Positions 11,773 to 22,745 of a DNA stretch of 64,000 nucleotides are shown piece after piece. The position numbers and the translations under genes were made by a program. Position 1 is the first letter of the stretch. Every line of letters begins with the position of its first letter. Below the pieces are notes generated by a model that was given only the letters and a program-made list of their open reading frames with translations, was not told where the DNA came from and ran no database searches. The DNA lies in contig NC_091107.1 in NCBI RefSeq assembly GCF_024713975.1, positions 20,761,501 to 20,825,500 on the forward strand. Direction: 5' to 3'. The DNA comes from Paralichthys olivaceus. Taxonomy: Eukaryota > Chordata > Actinopteri > Pleuronectiformes > Paralichthyidae.

Positions 11773-11778
11773 TTTATT
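11773..11778 (-). terminator. Candidate polyadenylation signal of dlb
   Basis: TTTATT on plus gives AATAAA on minus, 836 bases past the dlb stop codon. The region between is AT-rich and free of recognised repeats, consistent with a 3' UTR of about 0.85 kb. The choice among possible hexamers is a guess. Confidence 0.4.
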
Positions 11779-12613
11779 CCACATCACAACCACCACACAA
11801 TGAAATTAAATAACGTGAATGAAAACATGGAACAACACAAACTTTGGCATGAAATCAAAATGGCACATGAAAGAGCAATGTGATCACTAGTATATATAAG
11901 CTATATATATTTAAATTACAGTAATGGCTGTCTCTTGTGTGGTAAAGCACATTTTCCTTTATATCCCTGCTCTGAATATCTTTCACACCAGCCTGCACAG
12001 CTCATAGAACGTACAATAACATCAATCATCGTTCTTCATTCAGCATCATATAAATATATCTCTACATCTGTGACAATCAAAGAGAAGTGATAAACGCAAG
12101 GTTTCAAATAAATAAATAATATAAAGAATAAAAATGATGGTACGCACAATAAGGAAAAAATGGCCAAAGGAAGATTGAAAAGTCAAAAAAAAAATTCCCT
12201 GTTTAAAAAAAGATAAACAATGAAACAAAGTGAACATATTAAAGACAACAACCCATTAAAACATATTTTGGGCAGGTTTTCCAAAGGTGTGACTTCCTGT
12301 ATTTGGTTTGTGTTGTAGGTCCTATGAAAAGTGGGTCGTGTTATTTGTCTCTTTGGGTCTTAAACATGGAGGAGCTTTGCCCTGTATAGTTTTATAATCT
12401 TTGTAAAACATCTTCATCAGAATAGTTCATTCGTCAATATTTTGCTTCTCCTTACATTTTTAATGGTATATTATCTCCAGCATGAGCAGAGCAGTGTTCA
12501 GCTCATGAATCACGCTCCTGTCATGTGCTCATGCTCACTGTGCACAAAGAGAGAGGTGTAACAAGTGCTAATTTCTCCTTCCCCTGCTTCAACGTCCATG
12601 TCTCATCTCTGCT

Positions 12614-15600
12614 TCATCTCAGGCCTGCTCCAGAGCCCAGGCCGGCCTCGTCCCTCCACATGAAGTCCTGACGCTCACCTCTGGCCAAGCTGCTCTCCAC
12701 AGGGCCCTGCCTGTACCCAGATCTACCATCTGGGCAGAGGGAGAGGCTGAGGCGAGCGGTGCTGTTACTTATCTTAAACAGACCGTTTGGTCCCAGGAAG
12801 GCCTCTCTCTCGCTTCCTCCCACATTGTTGACCGTCTCCAAGTCATTGTAAACTGCAAGGTCGCTCAGCTGCTTCCTCCCTTGCAGTCTCCTCCTCCTCC
12901 TCAAGAAGATAATGCCTGCCACCAGAACCAGCACCAGAACAGCCAGAATGCAGGAGATGGTGAGGGTGGCGGAGGACGGCTGGGAGGCTTGGCGCAGAGC
13001 TGGCTTGAAACTGGGCTGAAGCGTGAACTCACAGCTCGGACCCATGAAGCCCTTAGGGCACTGGCATACTGGTCCCGTGAAGTGGGTGAAGCAAGTGCCA
13101 CCGTTCTGGCATGGACGGGCACCACAGGCGTCTGAGCGCACACTGCAGTTCTTGCCGGTGTACCCCAGGGTGCAGGAGCAGGTGTAGTCGTTCAAACCAT
13201 CTTGGCAGGTTCCGGCATTCTGGCAGGGGCTTGAGGCGCAGTCGTCGATGTTTATCTGGCAGTTGGCTCCGGTGAAGCCTGCCTGACAGCGGCACAAGAT
13301 GCTCTGACCAAGATCCAGACACTCGCCCCCTGCAGAAGAGAGAAATACTGAGGTCAGCAACCAAGCGTTCAAAGAAAACCATTCAGTTAACCTCTGAAGG
13401 TGTTTTATAAAGATAACATTCAACACCTTCTCTCTAGTGTTGACATTGGCACATGTTCACTAAAAACAAATTCATATTGAGCCAAAAGAAAACTGTTGTT
13501 TTGTTGTTAGACCACAAGGGGTCACCAGAGGACTGCCTCTCCTCTCCCCACTCACCATTCAGACAGGGCCTGTTGCTGCAGCGGTCCAGCTTCTTCTCAC
13601 AGTTGGAGCCGGTGTAGCTGGGGGGGCAGCGGCAGGTGTAGCCTCCGGTCATCGTCTCCACACAGGTGCCACCGTTGAAGCAGGGACCATCTGCACACGT
13701 CATGGCGATGATCTCACAGTTTTTACCATAGAAGCCCTGAGGGCAGGTGCACGAGTAATCATTCTCCAGGTCCTGCGGAGGGGATGGAAGAAAAACCTAC
13801 ATGTTAATGAGGAAAGTTTGGGACTGCCATGAATACTGGACTGTAAGTCAATCGCACAGCTGGCTGTAACCCTTAGTATTGTTGTTTTGGCATAAGTCTG
13901 AATGGGATCAGTTAGGTTTATCTTATCTTGTCTTCATGGACTTCTCTCTTTTTTTGTATAAGTGCACTTTATCTTATACTTACATTGCAGCTGCCTCCGT
14001 TCTTGCAGGGGTTGCTGTCACACTCATTGGTTTCCAGCTCGCAGTTGGTGCCTCCGAAGCCAGGTCTGCAGGTGCAGGTGTAGCTACCCTGTCCGGTGTT
14101 GGTGCAGGTGGCACCATTGGCGCAGGGCTTGTGGTTGGTGCAGTAGTTGAGGTCCTGGTCACAGAAGAGGCCCCCCCAGCCCTCCTGACAGTTGCACTGC
14201 CACGGCTGGCTGCACGTCCCGTGGAGGCAGCCTGGATAGCGGACGCATTCGCTGCAGGAGGGGCCCTGCCAGCCCATGCGACACGTACAGCCCCCTGGGG
14301 CCTCGCAGTAGCCGTGCTTCTCATTGCAGTCCGCCGAGCAGATGGCTGTAGAGGAGAGGGAGGGGAGGGTGTGTGATTACAATGGGCACGCCTTCTCATA
14401 CAAACACACTACTGGCCCCCCTGTCTGACCCCAGTCCTGCTCCAGACTTCACTGTTGGTTAAGTATTAAGCCAAGCAGCTGGTAGGCACACTGCCGGAGA
14501 AAAATGCTTTCTTTTATCTTCTTCCCGTTCCACACACACAAAGACACCCAGATCACCTTGAAAAATGAGTGAGTGTATCTGATGGGGCCACAGTTCTTTC
14601 TCTCATTGTAATAGAGAACAAAAGGCAGATGGGACACTGCAGACTGTCTTTTTTAATAGTAAAAAACAACACTACAGGATATTACTCAGGGAAAGGGATG
14701 ACTGTATACACTCTGAAAACATCCCTGCTCAAATTGTCAGCTCACACACACTTCTTATCCTCATGCTTTGACAAATCTTTAGTCTGATTTATGAATTCAT
14801 GGTAGGAGGAAAGTTTGGGATTGTCCCTTTGTATTAATATTTTGTGATCTGACTGGACGTCCCCATTATCTAAAGGATCTCAATCCCTTTATGTAGAAGT
14901 ATATGTTTATATATATTTTATACTGAAAATAGAGAGCTTGGATCTCTGGCTATCCTCACTGTCTCAGTCCTCAGAAGATTACCATTTATTTTACTCTATT
15001 CACCCTTTTTATTGTTTGTTATCATATTCTGTATTACACTGCATATTTATTTACACGATTATGTCTTACTGTAGTGCTGAGTTGTTGTTTTTCCCAGTGG
15101 TAACATTGCATTAAAGGGTGTCATGTAAACAAAGTTAACTAATGTATTTATGAAAGTATCTATAATACAGGTTTACTAAATCAATGCAATTTACTGTTTG
15201 TGAAGATTAAAAATGAAATTATAAAATGTATTCAAAATAAATAAAAGGTAGGCTATTAAATGATGTTGTGACTGTTTAAATTATATTGAAGATGTCCTAA
15301 TATACTTAAACATACTGTATGTGTGGATTAATTTTGTGCTTTTTTAGGGGAGGATACATTTCCCTCCACAGGTTAGTCCAGTCAGTGGACCATTAGTCTA
15401 CAGGATCTGAGTGCCTTGCTCGAGGGAACTCTAAAAGCACTTACGCTCAGAGCAGTAGTTTCCCTTCCAGCCCTCCAGGCAGATGCGGTTGCCCTCCTCG
15501 TCGCAGGTGTAGTGACCCAGCGTGTCGTCCCTCGGTCTGCAGTAGTCTGCGCAGCCGTCTCCAAAGTAGTACTCATCGCAGAAGACGTGATAAGAGTAGC

Positions 15601-16388
15601 GCAACTCGCTCTGCTCGCCAAAGTGCACGTCCTGGGACCAGTCCTCCCCGATGGCTAGTCTCCTCTTGGTCGCCAGGCGGCTCACGAGATTGTTTTGGTT
15701 GTCTGGGGAGGGGGAATAAAGTTTTTTAAACTGGTGCATCTTGCAAATAAGCTCGTGCGTAATATGGTAACTATATTAAATACGATCCAACTAATGAGAG
15801 TAGAGACAACAACACCACCTACCTGTGTATTCAGTTGGAGATTCGGCGTTCCAAGCTTCAATGATCAACGAAAATGTTCCCTGGAACCGAAAGAAATAAC
15901 CATTTATCCAACATGAATCAATTCAGCGATGGTTTGCATGGGTGATCTTTAAAAACGTTGGGCCATATTAAATAAAAACACTTTTAGACATTGCGTAACA
16001 AAGATTTTCCATTTACCGGCCACTTGAAGTGGAAAGGCACCCTGATGGGTGCGCTGCTGGAGATGGATGTGTGATCGGCCCTGATAACGTTGGTGTGTCC
16101 GGTGCCGAAAGTGCAAGGCGGCTCTGCGGAGATCACATCCTCCGGGTGCTTTAGGCAAATTCTGAAAAATATATGGCAGTCCCTGTGTCTCCTGCAGATG
16201 CGCTGCGCCGAGTGGAATGAATGGATCTTCAACTCAAACACACCAGAGGAACACACCTGCAGTGAGGGAGAGATGATGTCAGACACGTGTACTGAGAGAC
16301 ATACTGAGAATGTTACTTTAGCAGAAACAGAACTTACCGTGTGCACTAAGGCCAGAGCCAGGAGATATCTGATTTGTAGACGTCCCAT
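12614..16388 (-). CDS. dlb: Delta-like Notch ligand, deltaB type
   Basis: The seven coding exons are 16388-16338, 16256-16017, 15880-15823, 15702-15445, 14345-13984, 13772-13556 and 13329-12614. Phases close exactly, giving 633 residues. The chosen ATG (16388-16386) has AAGAAATGG context and opens a signal peptide ([17 protein letters not shown]). Next come an MNNL domain ([12 protein letters not shown] to about residue 116), a complete DSL domain (about 157-201, [11 protein letters not shown] and CRPRDD present), eight EGF-like repeats, one membrane span (about 516-538) and a 95-residue cytoplasmic tail that begins with RRRRR. In the family it is a type I membrane protein that activates Notch on neighbouring cells in lateral inhibition. 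The tail ends GSGAGLR, so the PDZ-binding ATEV end of Dll1/Dll4-type ligands is missing, as in the deltaB group. I recognise the DeltaB-like motifs in EGF5-EGF8; the dlb name is less certain than the Delta family. It is flanked by same-strand genes and has a long gene-free upstream region. Confidence 0.9.
14346..15444 (-). other. dlb intron 4
   Basis: This 1.1 kb intron lies between the DSL exon and the first EGF exon. It is AT-rich with no recognised repeat or exon. Confidence 0.8.
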
Positions 16389-16597
16389 TTCTTGCTCCCT
16401 GTTTAAGTGAATGTCCGCATTCGTTGTGTGCAATGATATTCCCAAAAGTCACAGAGGAAAAAAATCAGAGTAGAGGACAGTCCCCCTAAAAAGAAAAAAA
16501 GTTTAAACACTGGGCTATATGATCCTTTTAATGTCCCTTAAATCCTCCTTCTTCAGTCCCTTCTTCTTCTGTCGCTGGCACTACACTTGTTTAGGTT
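16389..16597 (-). other. dlb 5' UTR (predicted)
   Basis: This is the interval between the chosen ATG and a transcription start expected 25-30 bases after the TATA box. The reading frame extends upstream only to a TTG codon at 16445, not an ATG, so no longer N-terminus is supported. Confidence 0.55.
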
Positions 16598-16621
16598 CTG
16601 GTGCGTAAAGGCGCACAGGGG

Positions 16622-16628
16622 ATTTATA
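16622..16628 (-). promoter_or_regulatory. TATA box of dlb
   Basis: Plus-strand ATTTATA reads TATAAAT on the minus strand, inside GGGTATAAATCCCC, about 235 bases upstream of the dlb ATG. GC content rises around it. Position and consensus support a core promoter element. Confidence 0.65.
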
Positions 16629-17261
16629 CCCAGCGATGCTGCGCGTCACAGACAAAGAGGTGGAGCCGGGGCAGACCTCAGGGGAGCAGCCTGGCACAGG
16701 AGGCCTGTCTGGGGATTTAGACAACCTACAGTACATCTGGACACAGTTCTTGATAGGAATATGCATTAGAAGCTGGCGTAGGGCAAATAGGTTGAGAATT
16801 AGATGAATTTTAATCAACCATGGAGCTGGTGTTGGTGATGGACCTGAATCACTCAGGCTTGATCTAAACTTCTATGGTCAACAAAGTGTCCAGGCTTTAA
16901 TGATGTCAGATTGAAGAACGTTTTTAATAGTAGCCCTGTGGTTGGAGTGACATTCTACGCAAAATAAACCACAATAAAAATGAAAACTTTTCATCGAAGA
17001 GAAAAACACATCACTTAAACCTCAGGGTGAACTTAACGAGCATGTCACAACATTAACTAAGCCCTCCTGCATTTCATCAAACAATCATTTCCATCACAGT
17101 TTTCGGAGCTATTTAGATCATTGTTTAGAAAGTGTTTTTCACTTTGGGTCTTTCCTACACTCTAAACAAAGATCAGAAGGAAGCAGGGAAGAATGGCACA
17201 CGGCCTTTCTTTCTTTACATCCAACATTATAATTGCTCTGACGCGTGTGAGGTGGCGGAGA

Positions 17262-17268
17262 GTGGGAA
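17262..17268 (+). promoter_or_regulatory. CSL/RBPJ-like site near a Hes-type site
   Basis: GTGGGAA matches the RBPJ consensus. CACGCG on the minus strand (17247-17242), a Hes-class site, lies 14 bases away. Both are about 0.6 kb upstream of the dlb TATA box. Motif matches alone are weak evidence. Confidence 0.3.
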
Positions 17269-17340
17269 TGTCCACATTGTGCGTCTATGGCGAATATTGA
17301 TAGTGGGGCCTCTTCTGTTGTCCTCTTGAGTCTGAAGAAG

Positions 17341-17420
17341 CGGGGGAAGGGAAGGGGGGGGGGGGGCAGAAAGTGTGTGTGAGTGTGTGTGTGTGTGTGT
17401 TGGGGGGGGGTTGCGGGGTT
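17341..17420 (+). repeat. G-rich and TG-rich low-complexity cluster
   Basis: G-runs of 5, 3 and 13 bases are followed by a TG tract and another run of about 10 G, then GGGG. The plus strand can form G-quadruplexes. It lies about 0.7-0.8 kb upstream of the dlb TATA box. Confidence 0.85.
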
Positions 17421-18885
17421 TGGACTATCATGTTGCTTTTGTCTGGACCTCATAGGAACAGCTGTATGGTAATCAACGGCACATGGTCGACCCTGAGGGG
17501 CTCCAACCCCAGCTATTGTCTCCCCAAAGCGTCTATACACCCCCACCCCCCTACGCACACGCGCGCGCACACACACAACTATAACTCCTTATTGATTTAG
17601 GAAGGAGTGCGGTCGGCTGTCGGTTCCAGCACCTGTCGCCTGCAGCAGGGGTGATGTGGTTCAGAGTAAACACACCTAAACTGTTATTTAGACGGAGGAG
17701 CTGATCCAACCACCAAGACTCATATCAAGATAATATAAGATGGATCCTATGACTGAACAGAACAACACGCCACTCCAGGATAAATGTTCTTTGAGTTTTT
17801 AAGAGTCCTATAATAAATATAGATTTATCTGTACATGATGATGGTAACCTAAAGGTGAGTTTAATCACTTTTGCAACCCAAGACATGCTGCCGGATGACA
17901 TGGATGTAAGTTTGATCCAGGTTTTCGGAATCCAGAGGAATCCTGTCATTATTGGACTCGAGTGATCATGTGACATCAGAAATGTCAACATCGCAACAGT
18001 TTATTTATAGCAACTGCTATTTATTCATCTCACACACAACAAGCATGTGCCATGTGTGATTATGTGCACACATATAAATGGCTGTGATGGCAGCAGGGTG
18101 GAGGATGGGAGGTGGGGCCTATTGATATGACAATGAGGTGAAGGGACGCGTGCCTGCAGTGGCCCCCTGTATATCCTGACACGCTTCCCCGCACGACAGC
18201 GTGGACAAAGGAGGGAGGACACACACAGTTGTATGTAAAGTAAGCAAAGTGTTGTCAGAGAAGACTCACAGTTCTGTCGGTTATTAATGGTCAATCATCT
18301 TCCATGTGTCAAACCTTAGAAGTCCTGAGCAGTTTCTACAAGTGGAACCAAATACTTCCAATGATTTCAGGAGGTCCAGACAAAATTCTGTGTTTTAGTT
18401 TGGTCATACAGCTACTGCAATTCTTCCAAATTAAAGAACCACACAAGAATAAAATGAGTGATATGTGATTCTATATATTTTCTCATCATCAGTTAACAGT
18501 AAACTAATATCCAACCTTAATGTTGATTTGTGGTTTTATGATCCACGGCACTGAAACCCCTCTGCCATTGTTTCTTTTCGTCGAATCAAACATGCTTTGA
18601 ATATTCCCTTGACTTTGAGAATAAATGCATCATCCTCCCTTCAATATAACAAAATAATATATAGACAGGACACAATGGTGAAAATAGACCACATGAACTG
18701 GGTACAAGCACCAGCTGTATGGCTGCAAACAATCCTCCACCTTCCCAAATAATAAACTGATAACTGAGGGTACCTCACTTAAAATTTCAGAAATCCAGAG
18801 CTGAATTTTACATACACAAGTGTTAAATGATCTTTTTATTTATAATGACGTGAATCAGATATTATGAGTGCACCTAATAGGTTGG

Positions 18886-18887
<2 letters not shown>

Positions 18888-18921
<34 letters not shown>
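18888..18921. repeat. (TG)n microsatellite
   Basis: A near-pure TG tract is visible on the plus strand. It produces spurious valine/cysteine open frames. Confidence 0.95.
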
Positions 18922-18922
<1 letters not shown>

Positions 18923-19062
18923 CTATACATCTCCTCGCACATGCGTCACACACATAACCCATGCATCATCATCCCCCTCTATTCCATCGGGAGCAGTGCA
19001 CACAAATTTACGTCCTGCCTCCATCTACACCTGCTACCTGCTGCATCTCTCTGTGAAGGAGG

Positions 19063-19088
19063 GTGTGTGTGTGTGTGTGTGTGTGTGT
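19063..19088. repeat. (TG)n microsatellite
   Basis: A short pure GT tract of about 13 units. Confidence 0.9.
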
Positions 19089-19459
19089 CTTTGTGTCAGG
19101 GGAGCAGATGGACAGTGCACCCTCACTGGTCATCGTCTGTATTAACTTGCAGGAGTGTGACATGAGCGTGCCACGGGGCATGGGAACCGAAAAAGGAGTC
19201 ATGTCATCCCCCTCAGACCTCCCATTAGCCTGAGTGGCCGGCATCTGCCTCATCTCCAGCCCACAGCAGCTTGAGGATCCTTCTTCTCCCCAAGGACATT
19301 TGGAAACAGAAAGGTGGGGGGGGGGGGTGCAAATCTGACCCAAGCAGGCCCTCAAGGGAGATGTTTGGGCTGTTGTGGCCAGTTCTGAAGCCCCAGCCTG
19401 CTGTCTGACTGTGGGACAATGGGAGGTGTGGAATGGGTGTGTGTGGTGGGTTGTGATCA

Positions 19460-19461
<2 letters not shown>

Positions 19462-19530
<69 letters not shown>
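19462..19530. repeat. (TG)n microsatellite
   Basis: About 35 uninterrupted TG units, the longest pure dinucleotide tract upstream of dlb. Confidence 0.95.
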
Positions 19531-19533
<3 letters not shown>

Positions 19534-20404
19534 CAGCCTCAAATGTATGCATGTCATTTGCTTGATTAGTTGATCTCATTAGAATGCTGGATGCAGAAAC
19601 ACTGCCGGGTATCAAACAATGCACACAGCCCTGCACCTCCCCGCTGAGCAGATTTACGGGTGAAGTGAAAGGAGGCGCGATGAGTCTGGAGTCGCATCCA
19701 AGCAAATCACTGGCTAATTATAATACAGACAGAAATACTGTGTCTTATGACTTTTCTTTACTGTCCCTGGTCACAGGTCACAAAATCAGTGTTTTGAAAC
19801 CTTTTAGGCCGTTTACATCTCATTTCCTCAGGCCATCTGTGCTGACTTGGGCAATTTACTGTTCCTTTATCCCTCCTCCAGACTTTAGAGACAGTCAGCC
19901 TAATACAGGAAGATATATTGTACTTTCCTTTGACGTCCCATATGTCCCAGTATTCTAAACCATTTTAGGCCTGTTAATCTTTTTTTCACACAATATGTGC
20001 TTCCACACAATGGAATAATCGTAGTTAATATTCATCATATTCAGATTCTACCACACACTGAAGTCTCCCTCTTTCCCCACTGCCACAACACAAATAGAGA
20101 CTTTAGTCTACTTTTCATGATTCGACATTTCGGGCTTGATCGAGCTGTCAGTTTATTTGGCAAATGACAAAGATGCTTTTCAGAGAAAACAAGATATAAG
20201 TAGATAAGACAATATAGATACATAAATAGTGTGGTGACTGTTTGTGGTAGAGGTCACATACTACACTTAAAAAATATGATCAAATATCTTTTTACTGACT
20301 TAACAGGTTTCATCCATCGTGTCATCAGGCTCATCAGAACAAAACAATGTAAATACCAGCGTTGTGGAAATAATTGTGGAAAGTCAAAATGCATTTGAAA
20401 ATAT

Positions 20405-20680
20405 ATGGGTCTTATTAAAATGGGAAATGATCTGTATTTATATTGAGTTTTTCTAGTCTTGATGGCCACTCAAAGCTCTTGACAGTACAGTTTTACCATT
20501 TAACATTCATACAGTGCATCTGTGTGCAGCACTTTTTCGACCACACATCACCTACAAACTGCAAGAACAGCTGTCGGGTGAAAACTGGAGTTCAGTATCG
20601 TGCCCAAAGACACGTCAGCATGAGAGGCAGTAATGCTATGGAGGAGCCAGGGATCAAACCAACAACATTTTGATTACTGG
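20405..20680 (+). repeat. Teleost interspersed repeat (CTTGCCCAAGGACACTTCG family), copy 2
   Basis: It begins GGGAAATGATCTGTATTTAT, contains GATGGCCACTCAAAGCTCTT and GTGCCCAAAGACACGTCAGC, and ends near GGGATCAAACCAACAACATT. The order matches the copies at 11470 and 22490. Confidence 0.7.
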
Positions 20681-21429
20681 ATTTTTCTCTCCCCTTTTCC
20701 ATCATCACGTAGTGTGGTGGAAATTTATCTTGAGATGTGAAATAAAGAGTTTCTCAGACCGGAGTTATCTTTGGGTCTTTAATAGAAAGCGCTGCAGAGG
20801 GTTTCACACTCAGCATGAATGCTCAGAGTGGAACAACCCCGAATAGGGAAAGAAGAAGGTTTGACACAGTCAGGTAAACAGGAAACATAAGAGAGAACTG
20901 TTTGTGAGTAATGGCATGAAAAACTTGAAGCCACCTGTAGTCTGGTTAACACAGGAAGCTCGCTGCTCTCACTTTTGCAAGAAAGAAGAGTTTTGCTTCT
21001 GCAAAGATCAGGGTCAACAAGAGGATCAAAATAGAAAAGGACATGAACTCTGAGGTTACATCTGCCAAGTGCATAGCAACAGTCATGGCATTGGATAGTT
21101 AAGGGTAAAACCGTAAAAGGTGTCTCTCTAGTTTCTACTTCCTCTTATGCAAGCACAATTGTGCTTCTATATGAGTTATTGTTGAACACAGCACACAAGC
21201 ATTGATCAGACATAGAAAAGAGTTCAAGCAAAGTTCATATGCAAGTTTTCCATCACAGTTGCTTCATTACATCTATACAATACGCCTATTACCATTACTG
21301 GCAATAACTCTTCCATTACAAATGTCATTGCTGCTCCCTTCATCTCTATCAAACATTTGATGAAATACCTCAAACGTTGACACACTTTTCCACTATGTTA
21401 AAAACGTCCAATCAGTAAATATTGTAATG

Positions 21430-21560
21430 GTGTTGAACTGTTCAGATACAAGTGGCATCCATTGCACTTCTGTCCGTCCTGGGAGAGGGATCCCTCACAT
21501 GTGGCTCTCTCTGAGGTTTCCATGTTTTTTTCTCACTCTTGTTGAGGGTTAAGGGTATTA
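21430..21560 (-). repeat. SINE-like repeat, reverse partial copy
   Basis: ACTTCTGTCCGTCCTGGGAG, GGATCCCTCACATGTGGCTC and TGAGGTTTCCATG are the reverse strand of the family seen at 8035-8250. It ends at GTTGAGGGTTAAGG. Confidence 0.65.
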
Positions 21561-22229
21561 TAGAAAATTTGATTGAGGTAATAGATACAGCACTGCTACT
21601 GTTGAACCACCTGAATGCTGCAATTTGAGTACATGATACCACTACTTTAGAAGAGCACTCAGTAGAACTTGTTATGGAAGTTTTCTGAAAGCTGGTGAAA
21701 GGAGAACTCAGCAGCTGATGTCTTATGCAGAAGATTAATGTTGATGCATCAAGGAGACCAGAAGGTGCAACAATATACAAATGCTAACGGAGTAACATGA
21801 GCAATTGTCCCCCCAAGTCTCAAGATGTGTCCCACAGCATCCCCATATATCTTCCTCTACTTGTGTCACCCATTCTAACAGCACATCAGTGAATGGCTTG
21901 AATTGTTGTGACTCTCTATGTAACATGTAGGTGTTTGCATCCTATCAGATACTGGTGTAATATGCAAAAGAGTTGAAGTTGGTGAGAGTTGAAGTTTGTG
22001 AGTATGTAGACACTACAACGTACTGATGGTTGATCCATCTATAACCTAATCTTGGGTACTGCTTAGAGAGAGAAGGGAGTATCTGTGGAATAAGCCAGAC
22101 ACTATAATGTAATATACACTATATATATATATATAATATAGTGACATATACAATAATGTGTGAGGATATACAAAAATTCCCCAACAGAACTCAAACCTCC
22201 GCCATGGCCCAACAATCCCTTAAATTGAA

Positions 22230-22450
22230 TTAAGATATCAGTTTGAAAGTCATTAAGATCCATTACTTATCCCCTGGGAAAAAGGGAAAATGTTAAAAAA
22301 GACACCTTTGCAATGTTGAAGGAAAAAATCTTGCCCCCTGATTTGGATCCACAACATTAGGTTCTACCCTGACCCATACCGGATCCCTCTACCAAGTTTC
22401 ATGCTCTGTGCTGTTCTTTTTGTGTAACGATGCTTACAAACAAACAATAG
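22230..22450 (+). repeat. Interspersed repeat with CTACCAAGTTTCATG tail, copy 2
   Basis: It contains CTTGCCCCCTGATTTGGATC, GACCCATACCGGATCCCTCT and ACCAAGTTTCATGCTCTGTG, and ends in TTACAAACAAACAATAG. It is related in structure to 8430-8625. Confidence 0.55.
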
Positions 22451-22489
22451 GGCTGAAAACCTGACCTTGGTTGAGACAATAGCATCATA

Positions 22490-22745
22490 AATGGTAAATG
22501 GTCTGTATTTATATTGAGCGTGATGACCACTCACAGTGCTTTACAGTTGTTTTTGTCATTCCCACACACATTCATACTGTGCATCAGCAGGCAGCACTTG
22601 TTCTATGTGAACAGCACAGCTGTCAGGGACAATTTGGGGTTCAGGATCTTGCCCATGGACACTTCGGCGTGCGGAATGGGGAAGACTGGGATCAAACCAC
22701 CTACTCTCTGGTTAGAGGACGACCCGCTTTACCTCCTGTGCAACA
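22490..22745 (+). repeat. Teleost interspersed repeat (CTTGCCCAAGGACACTTCG family), copy 3
   Basis: It contains AAATGGTAAATGGTCTGTAT, GTTCAGGATCTTGCCCATGG, ACACTTCGGCGTGCGGAATG and GAGGACGACCCGCTTTACCT. It is the best preserved of the three copies. Confidence 0.75.

Noticed and set aside
11546-11883. Plus-strand open frames of 66 and 85 residues
   Set aside because: The first is repeat-derived and the second runs into the dlb 3' flank; no codon bias or homology.
16389-16445. In-frame N-terminal extension of dlb
   Set aside because: The extension begins at TTG, not ATG, and would place 19 residues before a clean signal peptide; the ATG at 16388 has strong context.
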